Assembly (NCBI GenBank): GCA_964644045.1
Contig: CAZXUK010000032.1
Span: 1-9,638 of the forward strand
Direction: 5' to 3'
DNA length: 9,638 nt
Origin: JAIOTG01 sp964644045
GTDB taxonomy: Bacteria > Patescibacteriota > Patescibacteriia > Patescibacteriales > JAGXOH01
Below, piece by piece: positions 1-6,716 of this stretch. How positions within the stretch are numbered: position 1 is the first letter of the stretch; each line of letters starts with the position of its first letter. The translations under genes and the position numbers were made by a program. The notes under the pieces were generated by a model, which searched no databases, was not told the origin of the DNA, and saw nothing but the letters and a program-made list of their open reading frames with translations.

Positions 1-144
1 CACCCCATACTTTGTCACTACTATAAAGGTTATTTCTATTCTATTGCCGAATTAACCACCAGAGGAAAAAATATCCAAGTAGAGGAGACTAAGTGCAGTT
101 TCCGGGGAGATAATTACCATGAATTTACTATTAATTGGGACTAA
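1..144 (+). CDS. C-terminal end of a V4R-like sensor-domain protein (partial, first visible array copy)
   Basis: The first 47 codons of the window are an open frame ending in TAA at 142-144; the 5' part lies outside the window. The peptide matches the C-termini of the two intact array members: it has the HP-x-x-C-x-Y motif at its start, then G-Y-F, A-E-L, and the closing motif E-E-T-K-C, G-D, H-E-F, W. It is therefore the end of a paralogue of the genes at 171 and 1146. The conserved Cys and His-Glu near the C-terminus recall the end of V4R/HNOB-type ligand-binding domains, but the family name is tentative. The next copy begins 26 bases after its stop, which supports a tandem, probably co-transcribed array. 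No function can be assigned from this fragment alone. Confidence 0.75.
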   Translation, partial: HPILCHYYKGYFYSIAELTTRGKNIQVEETKCSFRGDNYHEFTINWD

Positions 145-170
145 ACTCTATCCAAGTCGTCCCCGCCTAA

Positions 171-770
171 ATGTTAAACTCCAAAGAAATTAAAAAAATT
201 AAAAAAATTTCGGGAAAAGCCCGGGGGGTAATCTTTCAAACTGATATCCAATATATAGAAAACAAAAAAGGGAAAAAGGAGGCTAATAAAATAAAAAAAG
301 AAATCCAAAAAATAATTCCCGAGTACAATTATTCCCAAATCAAAACCACGGATTGGTATCCTTTGTGGTGGAGAATTATATCTTTGGAGGTTATTAAAAA
401 CCAATTTGGATGGGGAGCAAAAGAGCTTGTTAAAATGGGTCATGGCGCGCCGGGAAACTCCTTTTTAGTTCGAATAATTTTAAGGTATTTTATTTCTCTA
501 CAAAAAACCTTTAAAGAAGGAAAAAAGTATTGGGGCAAGCACTACTATCCCGGAAAATTCGAGTCAATCAAATTTGACAATAAAAACCAATACGTAATTT
601 TTCAAATTAAAAACTTTCAAGGCCACCCGGACTTATGCCTGTATTTTCAAGGTTATTTCAAGGCAATCGCGGAACTAACTCTTCCGGGAAAGACAATTAC
701 TATCCAAGAAACCAAATGCCTGCACAAAAAGAACCCCTATCATGAATACAAACTAAGCTGGAAACAATAA
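171..770 (+). CDS. Small V4R/HNOB-like (DUF2378-like) sensor-domain protein, array copy 2
   Basis: A 199-residue soluble protein with no signal peptide or membrane segment and basic ends. It aligns without a gap to the protein at 1146; a hand count gives about 72 identical positions of 197. Shared motifs are R-G (18-19), T-D-x-x-Y-I (24-29), W-x-P-x-x-W (62-67), F-G-W (79-81), M-G (89-90), S-F-L (97-99), H-P-D-x-C-L-Y (152-158) and the terminal K-C (182-183), H-E (191-192) and W (197). Length and pattern suggest one V4R/HNOB- or DUF2378-type alpha/beta domain that binds a small hydrophobic or haem-like ligand. This family call comes from pattern resemblance only. The ATG at 171 is chosen because it aligns with the ATG of the other intact copy. 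There is no Shine-Dalgarno. It may supply a signal to the kinases downstream (inference). Confidence 0.8.
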   Translation: MLNSKEIKKIKKISGKARGVIFQTDIQYIENKKGKKEANKIKKEIQKIIPEYNYSQIKTTDWYPLWWRIISLEVIKNQFGWGAKELVKMGHGAPGNSFLVRIILRYFISLQKTFKEGKKYWGKHYYPGKFESIKFDNKNQYVIFQIKNFQGHPDLCLYFQGYFKAIAELTLPGKTITIQETKCLHKKNPYHEYKLSWKQ

Positions 771-828
771 AAAGTCTCAAAAGAAAGGTCCGAGGAGTAA
801 CTTTTAAAACCGATATTAAATAGGGCCT

Positions 829-844
829 GCTGACTCGCGTCAGC
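829..844. repeat. GC-rich REP-like hairpin inside the insertion
   Basis: GCTGAC, loop TCGC, GTCAGC form a perfect 6-bp stem. A competing 5-bp stem is possible (CTCGC at 834-838 with GCGAG at 843-847). It stands out in an AT-rich surrounding and lies within a few bases of the left end of the inserted segment, where IS- or REP-type elements often carry a recognition hairpin. Confidence 0.6.
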
Positions 845-888
845 GAGAAAGGTAATGTTTAATCATTGAGAAAAATTATTTTCCTAAT

Positions 889-916
889 TTTAAAATTTCT
901 TTTTAGAAATTTTAAA
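889..916. repeat. AT-only 12-bp inverted repeat inside the insertion
   Basis: TAAAATTTCT at 891-900 and AGAAATTTTA at 905-914 are perfect inverted repeats around a 4-base loop, and two further A/T pairs extend the stem outward to 889 and 916. There is no GC clamp, so it is a weak terminator candidate. It is better viewed as internal structure of the inserted element. Confidence 0.55.
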
Positions 917-1145
917 TTCTTATAATCAAATATTTTTCCTTCCTCGAGTTTTTGTTTCTTTTTTAAAAAGAAAAGAGGGGGATAAAAATAATTTTTCGCC
1001 TGGCTGCTAATTTTTTTCAAAAATCTGGGAAGCCCCTAAATATGTCGAGTCCCCGGAAGGAAAAAAGCCGAGAGAAAAAATTGCTCGGGAAATTACCCGA
1101 CTGGAGCCCGATTTTAAGCCAAAAGAAAAATTGGTAAACAAAATT

Positions 1146-1739
1146 ATGATAAAAGAAGAGAAAATAAAAAAATACTTAAAAATCCCCGTAAAAATTAGAG
1201 GGGATGCCATTAAAACCGACTTTACCTATATTCAAAGGCACGAGGGCTCAGAAGCCCTGAAAAAATTGTGTAAAAAAATAAAGGAATTCGATAATTCTTT
1301 TGATTATAAAAAAATCAAAAAAACCGAATGGGTTCCGGCGGGTTGGAAAATTATTTTAATGCAACTCGGTAGGGAGATGTTTGGTTGGGAGGATAAAGAT
1401 ATTATAAATATGGGTTATGAAGAACCCACCTCTTCTTTTCTGATAAAGACCAGTTTAAAATATTTTATTTCTATTGAAAAAAATTTTAAAGAAATTCCTA
1501 AACATTGGTTCAAATATTGGAGTCAAGGCGATTTTATACCCTATAAACTAAGCATTAAAGAAAAAAAAGCTATTGTTAAATTAAAAAAATTCAAAGTTCA
1601 CCCGGACATATGTCTTTATATATTAGGACTGATTAGGTCATTTAGCGAATTAATTTTGAACCAAAAAGGAGTCGAGGTCGAGGAAAGCAAGTGCGTTTTT
1701 AACGGAGACTCTTTTCATGAGTTTATAATCAAGTGGTAG
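1146..1739 (+). CDS. Small V4R/HNOB-like (DUF2378-like) sensor-domain protein, array copy 4
   Basis: A 197-residue soluble protein, gapless paralogue of the product at 171. It keeps R-G (18-19), T-D-x-x-Y-I (24-29), W-x-P-x-x-W (62-67), F-G-W (79-81), H-P-D-x-C-L-Y (152-158) and E-E-S-K-C / G-D / H-E-F / W at the end; Cys183 and His191 fall at the same positions as in copy 2. A TTG at 1131 would add five residues, but the ATG at 1146 aligns exactly with the start of copy 2 and is preferred. The upstream frame is open and encodes the remnant of the broken copy, so an ancestral form may have carried extra N-terminal sequence. It probably binds a small ligand and acts with the adjacent kinases (inference). 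The V4R/DUF2378 assignment is tentative. Confidence 0.8.
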   Translation: MIKEEKIKKYLKIPVKIRGDAIKTDFTYIQRHEGSEALKKLCKKIKEFDNSFDYKKIKKTEWVPAGWKIILMQLGREMFGWEDKDIINMGYEEPTSSFLIKTSLKYFISIEKNFKEIPKHWFKYWSQGDFIPYKLSIKEKKAIVKLKKFKVHPDICLYILGLIRSFSELILNQKGVEVEESKCVFNGDSFHEFIIKW

Positions 1740-1817
1740 ATCCGTGTTTAGCAAGCAAGAAGTAAAAAAATAAGGTTTTAATTAAACTGATAAAATGTTA
1801 AAATATCAATAATAACT

Positions 1818-1846
1818 CAGAAAAGAATTTAATTTTTCTGGTTTTT
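1818..1846 (+). terminator. Weak terminator or leader hairpin between the sensor array and the kinase cluster
   Basis: CAGAAAA (1818-1824) and TTTTCTG (1834-1840) form a 7-bp stem with a 9-base AT loop, followed by GTTTTTA. GC content is low, so termination would be inefficient. It may partly separate array and kinase transcription, or be incidental in an AT-rich gap. Confidence 0.3.
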
Positions 1847-1871
1847 ATTATTAAGTTAAAAACTAATTTTT

Positions 1872-3467
1872 ATGAAAAAAGAAGAACAATTTTTTTCTGA
1901 AAACTTGCAAGAAGATTTAGAGAATTTAGAAAGATATATTGAAGAATATTCTTTATTCCTACCCTTGGCGGTTTATTCGGTTAACCCGGTGGGCATAATT
2001 GTGGACGTTAACCAAACCGGAAAAGAATTAAGTAAATATCAAGAAATAGAGCTAATAGGTCAGGATATAGAAATTATTTTTAAAAATCCCAAGAAAATAA
2101 AAAAATTTTTTAATCAAACTCTGAAAAAGGGCTCGATAAAAAATCGAGAAATGATTTTAGTAACTAAAAACAAAAAGGAAATCCCGGTCCGGGCCTCGGC
2201 TTCAATCAGGCAAGACCAAGAAGGTAACATAATCGGTTGCTTTATAGCCCTGAATGATATTACGGAGATTAAAAAATTTCAAACCAAATTGGAAGATAAA
2301 GTCAAACAACGAACCGAAGAGTTAGAAAAAACTAAAAACAAACTAGCTAAAACCCTGGAAGAAACCAAAGAAGCGAAACGAAAAGTGGAAGGAGAAAAAA
2401 ATAAGACCTCTGCTATTATTTCAAACTTAGTGGACCCGATTATTATTATAGACCAGGAAGACAAAATTAACCTTTACAACCCTAAAGCTAAAGAAATATT
2501 CGGATTTACTAAGTCCTCTATCGGAAAAAAGGTGAAGAAAAAAGATAACTACTCAATGGAAAACTTTAAAGAAATTTTAAAAAAAGATTATGAAATTAAA
2601 AAAGGGAAAGACATGGAGCCGGCCAACCCGAAAGAAGAGGAATTAATCATAGAACACCAAGGAGATAAATTAACTTACAAAATTATAACTACAAAAGTTT
2701 ATGATAGCAAAAAAAGATGTATTGGAACTATGAAAACTTTTTCCGATTTGACTCGAGAAAAAAGAATCAACCGCTTAAAAACCGAATTTGTCTCTATCGC
2801 CGCCCACCAACTAAGAACTCCTTTGTCCGCGATTAAATGGGCGATTAAAATGATTTTAGAAGGAGACACCGGCCCGATTAATCAAGACCAAAGAGAAATT
2901 TTAACTAAAGGATTTGAAAGTAATGAAAGGATGATTAAATTGGTTAATGACATGCTCAATGTTTCTCGTATTGAGGAGGGGAGGTTGCAATATAATTTTG
3001 CTAAAACTAATTTCAAAGAAGTCTATGAAACCGTGGTCGGCAATGTTAAAAGTAAAATTAAGGAAAAAAATATCAAATTCAATATCAAAAAACCGGACAA
3101 AATGCCCTCGGTTTATATGGACAAAGAAAAAATCCGTTTAGTCATACAAAATTTGCTGGAAAATGCGGTAAAATACACCCCTGTTAACGGAACCGTAACC
3201 TTGGAAATCCAAAAACAAAAGAAAAATCTCCGAATAAAAGCAAAGGATAACGGGGTGGGCATACCCGAAAAAGATCAAAAAAAACTTTTTTCCAAGTTTT
3301 TCCGGGCGGAAAATGTAAAAAAAATGCAAACCGACGGAACCGGTCTGGGGCTGTTTATCGCTAATAATATAATTAAAAAACACGGAGGAGAAATACACTT
3401 TAAAAGCGAGGAGGGCAAGGGAACGGAATTCTATTTTTACCTTCCCTTAAATCAGACTAAAAAATAA
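1872..3467 (+). CDS. Cytoplasmic PAS-PAS sensor histidine kinase
   Basis: A 531-residue histidine kinase with no membrane segment. Order: short N-terminal helix, PAS 1 (about 28-134), Lys/Glu-rich coiled coil (135-178), PAS 2 (180-292), HisKA dimerisation domain and HATPase_c. The H-box A-A-H-Q-L-R-T-P-L puts the autophosphorylated histidine at His312. ATP-site motifs are intact: N-box Asn431 (N-L-L-E-N-A-V-K), G1 box D459-N-G-V-G-I-P, F-box K-F-F-R-A, and G2 box G489-T-G-L-G-L. It should be an active cytosolic kinase sensing through PAS domains, with the two-receiver protein starting 12 bases downstream as the likely phosphate acceptor. PAS 2 and the kinase core are closely paralogous to the membrane kinase at 5091, while the N-termini differ. 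The ATG at 1872 has no Shine-Dalgarno. The PAS ligand is unknown. Confidence 0.95.
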   Translation: MKKEEQFFSENLQEDLENLERYIEEYSLFLPLAVYSVNPVGIIVDVNQTGKELSKYQEIELIGQDIEIIFKNPKKIKKFFNQTLKKGSIKNREMILVTKNKKEIPVRASASIRQDQEGNIIGCFIALNDITEIKKFQTKLEDKVKQRTEELEKTKNKLAKTLEETKEAKRKVEGEKNKTSAIISNLVDPIIIIDQEDKINLYNPKAKEIFGFTKSSIGKKVKKKDNYSMENFKEILKKDYEIKKGKDMEPANPKEEELIIEHQGDKLTYKIITTKVYDSKKRCIGTMKTFSDLTREKRINRLKTEFVSIAAHQLRTPLSAIKWAIKMILEGDTGPINQDQREILTKGFESNERMIKLVNDMLNVSRIEEGRLQYNFAKTNFKEVYETVVGNVKSKIKEKNIKFNIKKPDKMPSVYMDKEKIRLVIQNLLENAVKYTPVNGTVTLEIQKQKKNLRIKAKDNGVGIPEKDQKKLFSKFFRAENVKKMQTDGTGLGLFIANNIIKKHGGEIHFKSEEGKGTEFYFYLPLNQTKK

Positions 3468-3479
3468 ACTTAAAAACAT

Positions 3480-4322
3480 ATGACTAAGAAGAAAAAATCT
3501 CCAGGGGACGCTATGAAAATTTTAATTGTGGAGGATGAAAGACCTCTGTCTGACCTTTTGGCCTCTAAACTTAAAAAGGAAGGTTATGAGGTAGATAACG
3601 CTTTTGATGGACAAGAGGGCTATGAAAAAATTACAAATTGGAAGCCGGATTTAATCCTTTTGGATATTATAATGCCTAAAATGGACGGTTATGAAGTAAT
3701 GGAAAAAATCAATGAAAACAAAGAAAAAACTCCGGTAATTGTAATTTCCAATTCCGGGCAGCCGGTGGAAATCGAAAAAACCAAAAAACTGGGAGCGATT
3801 GACCACCTTATCAAAACCGAATTCAGCCCCAGTGATGTTCTGGAAAAAGTGAACAACTATGTTTCTAACCACTCCGGAGGGAAGACCGGCCAAACCGAAA
3901 AAAAGAAAAAAACCAAACCTAAAGAAGATGTAAACGCTAAAAAAACCGGAGTCAAAGTTCTGCTCGTGGAAGACGAATCCTTTCTGCGTAAGATGTGTTC
4001 CAAACAATTGGTTAAAGAGGGATTTGCTGTCTTTGAAGCCAAAGATGGTGAAGAGGCGTTAAATTTATTCAAAGAAAATAATGTGGATATCGTACTTTTA
4101 GATATAATTCTTCCCTCTATCGACGGTTTTCAGGTATTAAAAGAAATTCGCTCTCAAAAAAACAAAACCAAAGCGCAGATCCCGGTTATTATGCTTTCTA
4201 ATCTAGGGCAAGATAGTGACATTAAAAAGGCCGAGGATATGGGAGCTAATGACTTTATGGTTAAAGCCAACTTTACCAGTCGGGAAATTGCGGATAAAGT
4301 AAAAAATTTTTTTCAGAAATAA
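3480..4322 (+). CDS. Tandem-receiver (REC-REC) response regulator without output domain
   Basis: 280 residues with two complete CheY-like receivers. REC1 (about 13-128): acidic pocket E18/D19, phospho-acceptor Asp62 (L-L-D-I-I-M-P), Ser90, Lys112. REC2 (about 157-279): E164/D165, Asp208 (L-L-D-I-I-L-P), Ser240, Lys262. A Lys-rich linker (about 132-156) joins them. No DNA-binding, GGDEF or other output domain follows; the protein ends after REC2. It lies 12 bases after the PAS-PAS kinase and shares a cluster with a second kinase, so it probably receives phosphate from one or both and acts by protein contact or as a phosphate relay or sink (inference). An ATG at 3513 (Met12) is a possible alternative start: it has AGGGGA at 3503-3508 and gives the usual receiver start M-K-I-L-I-V-E-D-E, whereas 3480 has no ribosome binding site. 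Confidence 0.93.
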   Translation: MTKKKKSPGDAMKILIVEDERPLSDLLASKLKKEGYEVDNAFDGQEGYEKITNWKPDLILLDIIMPKMDGYEVMEKINENKEKTPVIVISNSGQPVEIEKTKKLGAIDHLIKTEFSPSDVLEKVNNYVSNHSGGKTGQTEKKKKTKPKEDVNAKKTGVKVLLVEDESFLRKMCSKQLVKEGFAVFEAKDGEEALNLFKENNVDIVLLDIILPSIDGFQVLKEIRSQKNKTKAQIPVIMLSNLGQDSDIKKAEDMGANDFMVKANFTSREIADKVKNFFQK

Positions 4323-4377
4323 ACTCGACTCCTAAAAAATCAACGACCAGGGTCTCTTAATTTTTAAAACCAAAGAC

Positions 4378-5079
4378 ATGCAAACCGGCTTATTATTAAA
4401 TTCGCTTATTTGTTTTATCATTTCCGGAATTTCTTTTTGGGTGTTTTATACTATAATAAAATCCAAAGGACTTAAACAAGAGGATAAATATTTTTCTTTT
4501 TTTTGGTTATTTGTTTCCTTAACTTGGTTTTTTGTGGCTATGGGCCTTGTATTTTTTGAAAGAAACAAAACCGGTTATGATCTTTTAATAAACAAATATG
4601 CAGTTCAGCCTTTGATCTTCCTGCATCTTAGCTTAGGAGTAACCTATGCTTTTTCCCGTTTTTGTAAAGCAAAAATTTGTAATCTTGCGATTCTTTGTTT
4701 GGCGCTCCTGGCCTCGGCCTATGCTTTATACATAATTTTCCAACCCGCCGGGTTTCATTTGGTCGAATATACCTATTTTTCCGTAGAATATTACATTAAC
4801 CCTTCTTCGTGGGGTCTTTTTCAAGTTATTATAACCCTGGGTCTCTCTGTTTTGGTCTTAGATATACTCCGCTCTATTTGGAAAAATTTAAAAACTAAAA
4901 AAATTATTCAAAACAAATATTTTTTGGCCAGTTTATCTATTTTTGTCTACGCTATAATCGGCTATTTTGACAACCAGGGCTATAACGCCACCTGGATTAT
5001 GGTATTTTTCCGTTTAATGATTATACTCTCGGCTCTACTTGCCTTTCTCGCCTTTAATTCTAAAAAATCCTCAACCTAA
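4378..5079 (+). CDS. Seven-helix membrane protein, probable sensory partner of the adjacent kinase
   Basis: 233 residues, almost all hydrophobic. Seven likely membrane helices lie at about 5-27, 37-60, 76-94, 101-121, 144-167, 180-198 and 205-227, with basic residues in the loops after helices 1, 3 and 5 and at the C-terminus. Size and spacing resemble the N-terminal 7TM sensor modules of some histidine kinases, but here the module is a separate gene ending 11 bases before the HAMP-PAS kinase. Together with the cluster context, this suggests a receptor or regulator of that kinase (inference). I see no catalytic motif or retinal-type lysine that would define a named family. The ATG at 4378 follows a 55-base gap after the receiver gene, without a Shine-Dalgarno. 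Confidence 0.8.
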   Translation: MQTGLLLNSLICFIISGISFWVFYTIIKSKGLKQEDKYFSFFWLFVSLTWFFVAMGLVFFERNKTGYDLLINKYAVQPLIFLHLSLGVTYAFSRFCKAKICNLAILCLALLASAYALYIIFQPAGFHLVEYTYFSVEYYINPSSWGLFQVIITLGLSVLVLDILRSIWKNLKTKKIIQNKYFLASLSIFVYAIIGYFDNQGYNATWIMVFFRLMIILSALLAFLAFNSKKSST

Positions 5080-5090
5080 TTTTTCTCAAA

Positions 5091-6662
5091 ATGAAGCTTT
5101 CCCAAAAATTATTTTTAATTTTAATATTAATCGGACTGGGACCGTTGGTGGTCTTCTCTTTTTTAACTATAAATAACTATCAAAATCTTTTGGAAAAACA
5201 AAACCACCACCTGAAAGGCAATCCCGAACTTGTCCAAGAAACCCGGGAAGCGCAAAAAAACATTTTAATCCAAACTTTTTTAATTATAACTTTAATCTCT
5301 CTTTTGGTTATATTTTTTAGCATTATTTTGGCTCGAAAATTTCTTTACCCCATCAAAAAACTGACCGAGGGGACAGAAAAATTAAAGGGAGGAAATCTAA
5401 ATACCGAAATCGATATTCCCGGAAAAGACGAGTTCGCCCAATTGGCTAAATCATTTAATCGAATGGCTAGCCGATTAAACGAAAACATTAAAGAATTAAA
5501 AAAATCCAGGCAAGCAATAAAAAAAGAAAGGGAAAAATCAGAAGAGGAAAAACACAAGGTGGCCAGCATTATTTCCAACTTTTCCGATCCTATAATTATG
5601 GCGGACAATAACTGGAAACTAAGTCTCCTTAACCCGGCTGCGCGAAAAATTTTTAAACTAACAGACAAGGATTTGGGGAAAAGAATTAAAAACAAAAAAG
5701 AAAAATTTTCTTTTCAAACCTTTAAAAAGATAACCTCTGTTAACTATAGCACTGAAATTATTAAAACCGATTCCAATAAAAACCCCGTGGAAGAAGAGGT
5801 GGTAATAAAATCAGAACAAGGAGAAGAAAGCAGTCCTTTTAAAACCTCCCATGCCAAATATAACAAAAACGATATAATCTACAAAGTTATCACTGAGCCG
5901 GTTTGTGATGAAAACCGAGTATGTTATGGTCACATTAAAGTATTCTATAACCTGACCCGAGAAAAAATCCTGGACGGCCTAAAATCCGAGTTTATTTCCA
6001 TAGCCGCCCATCAGCTAAGAACTCCTTTAACCGCGATCAAATGGGCGATTAAAATGACTGTTAACGAAGAAATGGGCCCCTTAAAAAAAGAGCAAAAAGA
6101 AATCCTTAATCAGGGCTATGAAAGCAATGAAAGGGTGATAAAACTGGTTAATGACATGCTAAATGTTTCTCGAATTGAGGAAGGCAGGTTTGGTTATTCT
6201 TTTGGTAAACACGACATCGGAGAAGCGGCTAAAATCGTAATTAGCAATCTGAAAAACAAAATTGATAAAAAAAATATTAGTTTTGTTTATGACCGCCCTA
6301 AAAATATCCCTAAAATTTACATGGACAAAGAAAAAATTGAGCTGGTTATCCAAAATTTACTGGAAAACTCAGTAAAATTCACCCCAAAAAACGGAAAAAT
6401 TTCTTTAAAAATAAAAGTGGGGAAAAAGGATATTAAAATTATAGTAAAAGATAATGGACTGGGGATTCCTAAAAAGAATCAAAAAAAATTGTTTACTAAA
6501 TTTTTCCGCGCCGAAAACGCGGTTCGTAAAGAAACCGAAGGGACCGGACTGGGTCTCTTTATAGTCAAAAACGTAATTGACAAACACAAAGGATCTATTG
6601 AATGTGAAAGCGAGGAATTAAAAGGAACCGAATTTACTGTTACTTTGCCTTTAAAAAAATAA
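5091..6662 (+). CDS. Membrane-bound HAMP-PAS sensor histidine kinase
   Basis: 523 residues. TM1 (about 5-27), a short external loop of about 31 residues, TM2 (about 59-80), HAMP (about 81-133, containing P-I-K-K-L and D-E-F-A-Q-L-A-K-S-F-N-R-M), coiled coil (133-157), PAS (158-287), HisKA and HATPase_c. Phospho-acceptor His307 lies in A-A-H-Q-L-R-T-P-L; ATP-site motifs are N426 (N-L-L-E-N-S-V-K), D454-N-G-L-G-I-P, K-F-F-R-A and G484-T-G-L-G-L. It should be an active membrane kinase. The external loop is too small for a folded ligand domain, so signal may come from the membrane, the PAS domain or the 7TM protein encoded 11 bases upstream (inference). Its PAS and kinase core closely match the kinase at 1872, indicating duplication followed by N-terminal swapping. 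It is the last gene before the terminator at 6671. Confidence 0.95.
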   Translation: MKLSQKLFLILILIGLGPLVVFSFLTINNYQNLLEKQNHHLKGNPELVQETREAQKNILIQTFLIITLISLLVIFFSIILARKFLYPIKKLTEGTEKLKGGNLNTEIDIPGKDEFAQLAKSFNRMASRLNENIKELKKSRQAIKKEREKSEEEKHKVASIISNFSDPIIMADNNWKLSLLNPAARKIFKLTDKDLGKRIKNKKEKFSFQTFKKITSVNYSTEIIKTDSNKNPVEEEVVIKSEQGEESSPFKTSHAKYNKNDIIYKVITEPVCDENRVCYGHIKVFYNLTREKILDGLKSEFISIAAHQLRTPLTAIKWAIKMTVNEEMGPLKKEQKEILNQGYESNERVIKLVNDMLNVSRIEEGRFGYSFGKHDIGEAAKIVISNLKNKIDKKNISFVYDRPKNIPKIYMDKEKIELVIQNLLENSVKFTPKNGKISLKIKVGKKDIKIIVKDNGLGIPKKNQKKLFTKFFRAENAVRKETEGTGLGLFIVKNVIDKHKGSIECESEELKGTEFTVTLPLKK

Positions 6663-6670
6663 TTCAATAA

Positions 6671-6704
6671 AAAAAAGAGGTTGAACATTTCAATCCTCTT
6701 TTTT
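6671..6704. terminator. Strong bidirectional intrinsic terminator
   Basis: AAAAAAGAGG (6671-6680) pairs perfectly with CCTCTTTTTT (6695-6704). TTGA/TCAA can extend the stem inward past one bulged T. The A-run on one side and T-run on the other allow termination on both strands: the + strand kinase cluster and the - strand DUF378 gene end here from opposite sides. Confidence 0.9.
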
Positions 6705-6716
6705 GTTTGAAAAATT

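Larger units (their letters stand above)
817..1042. mobile_element. About 214-bp MITE-like insertion flanked by TAAATA direct repeats
   Basis: The 6-bp sequence TAAATA occurs at 817-822 and 1037-1042, exactly where the sensor-domain homology breaks off and resumes. The DNA between them (823-1036) encodes nothing recognisable. Removing one repeat plus this DNA restores the disrupted reading frame, as expected for an insertion with a target-site duplication. Inside are a GC-rich hairpin near the left end (829-844), a 12-bp AT-only inverted repeat (889-916) and a T-run/A-run palindrome (about 955-973). The ends are only loosely inverted: GGGCCTGCTGAC on the left against GGGGCTTCCCAG read inward from the right. 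A transposase-less miniature element or REP-like repeat is the best description. The family is unknown. The repeats are short and AT-only, so frame restoration is the main support. Confidence 0.6.
758..1145 (+). pseudogene. Broken array copy of the V4R-like domain, split by an insertion
   Basis: Just after copy 2, in another frame and overlapping its last codons, 767-820 encodes I-K-S-L-K-R-K then V-R-G-V-T-F-K-T-D-I-K. This is the N-terminal signature of the array domain. TAG follows at 821. Family-like sequence resumes at 1041 with Y-V-E-S-P-E-G-K-K and continues with E-K-I, E-I and P-D-F, matching residues 28-52 of copy 2 without gaps. Deleting one TAAATA repeat plus the DNA between the repeats (823-1042) joins the halves in frame as D-I-K-Y-V-E. 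The restored frame lacks the Trp-rich middle and C-terminus and runs into the next gene, so this copy was truncated as well as interrupted. No ATG, GTG or TTG precedes the N-terminal piece in frame. The left boundary is approximate (a CTG lies at 758). Confidence 0.75.

Noticed and set aside
1007..1210. A 67-codon - strand open frame.
   Set aside because: Hydrophobic Phe-rich reading of the complement of A-rich coding sequence; the opposite strand carries the broken array copy and the start of the gene at 1146.
1..1739. A CRISPR array or short tandem repeats as the source of the repeated motifs.
   Set aside because: The repetition is of ~600-bp coding units at protein level; there are no short identical repeats with spacers.
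1740..1871. A sigma-70 promoter (for example a TAAAAT box near 1796) before the first kinase.
   Set aside because: The gap is so AT-rich that many -10-like boxes occur and no convincing -35 partner stands out.
3651..4072. Two - strand open frames of 118 and 71 codons opposite the receiver gene.
   Set aside because: Phe/Ser-rich shadows of Lys/Glu-rich coding; the + strand has two complete receivers with all active-site residues.
5345..5695. A 116-codon - strand open frame opposite the HAMP-PAS region.
   Set aside because: Shadow frame; the + strand continues an unmistakable histidine kinase.
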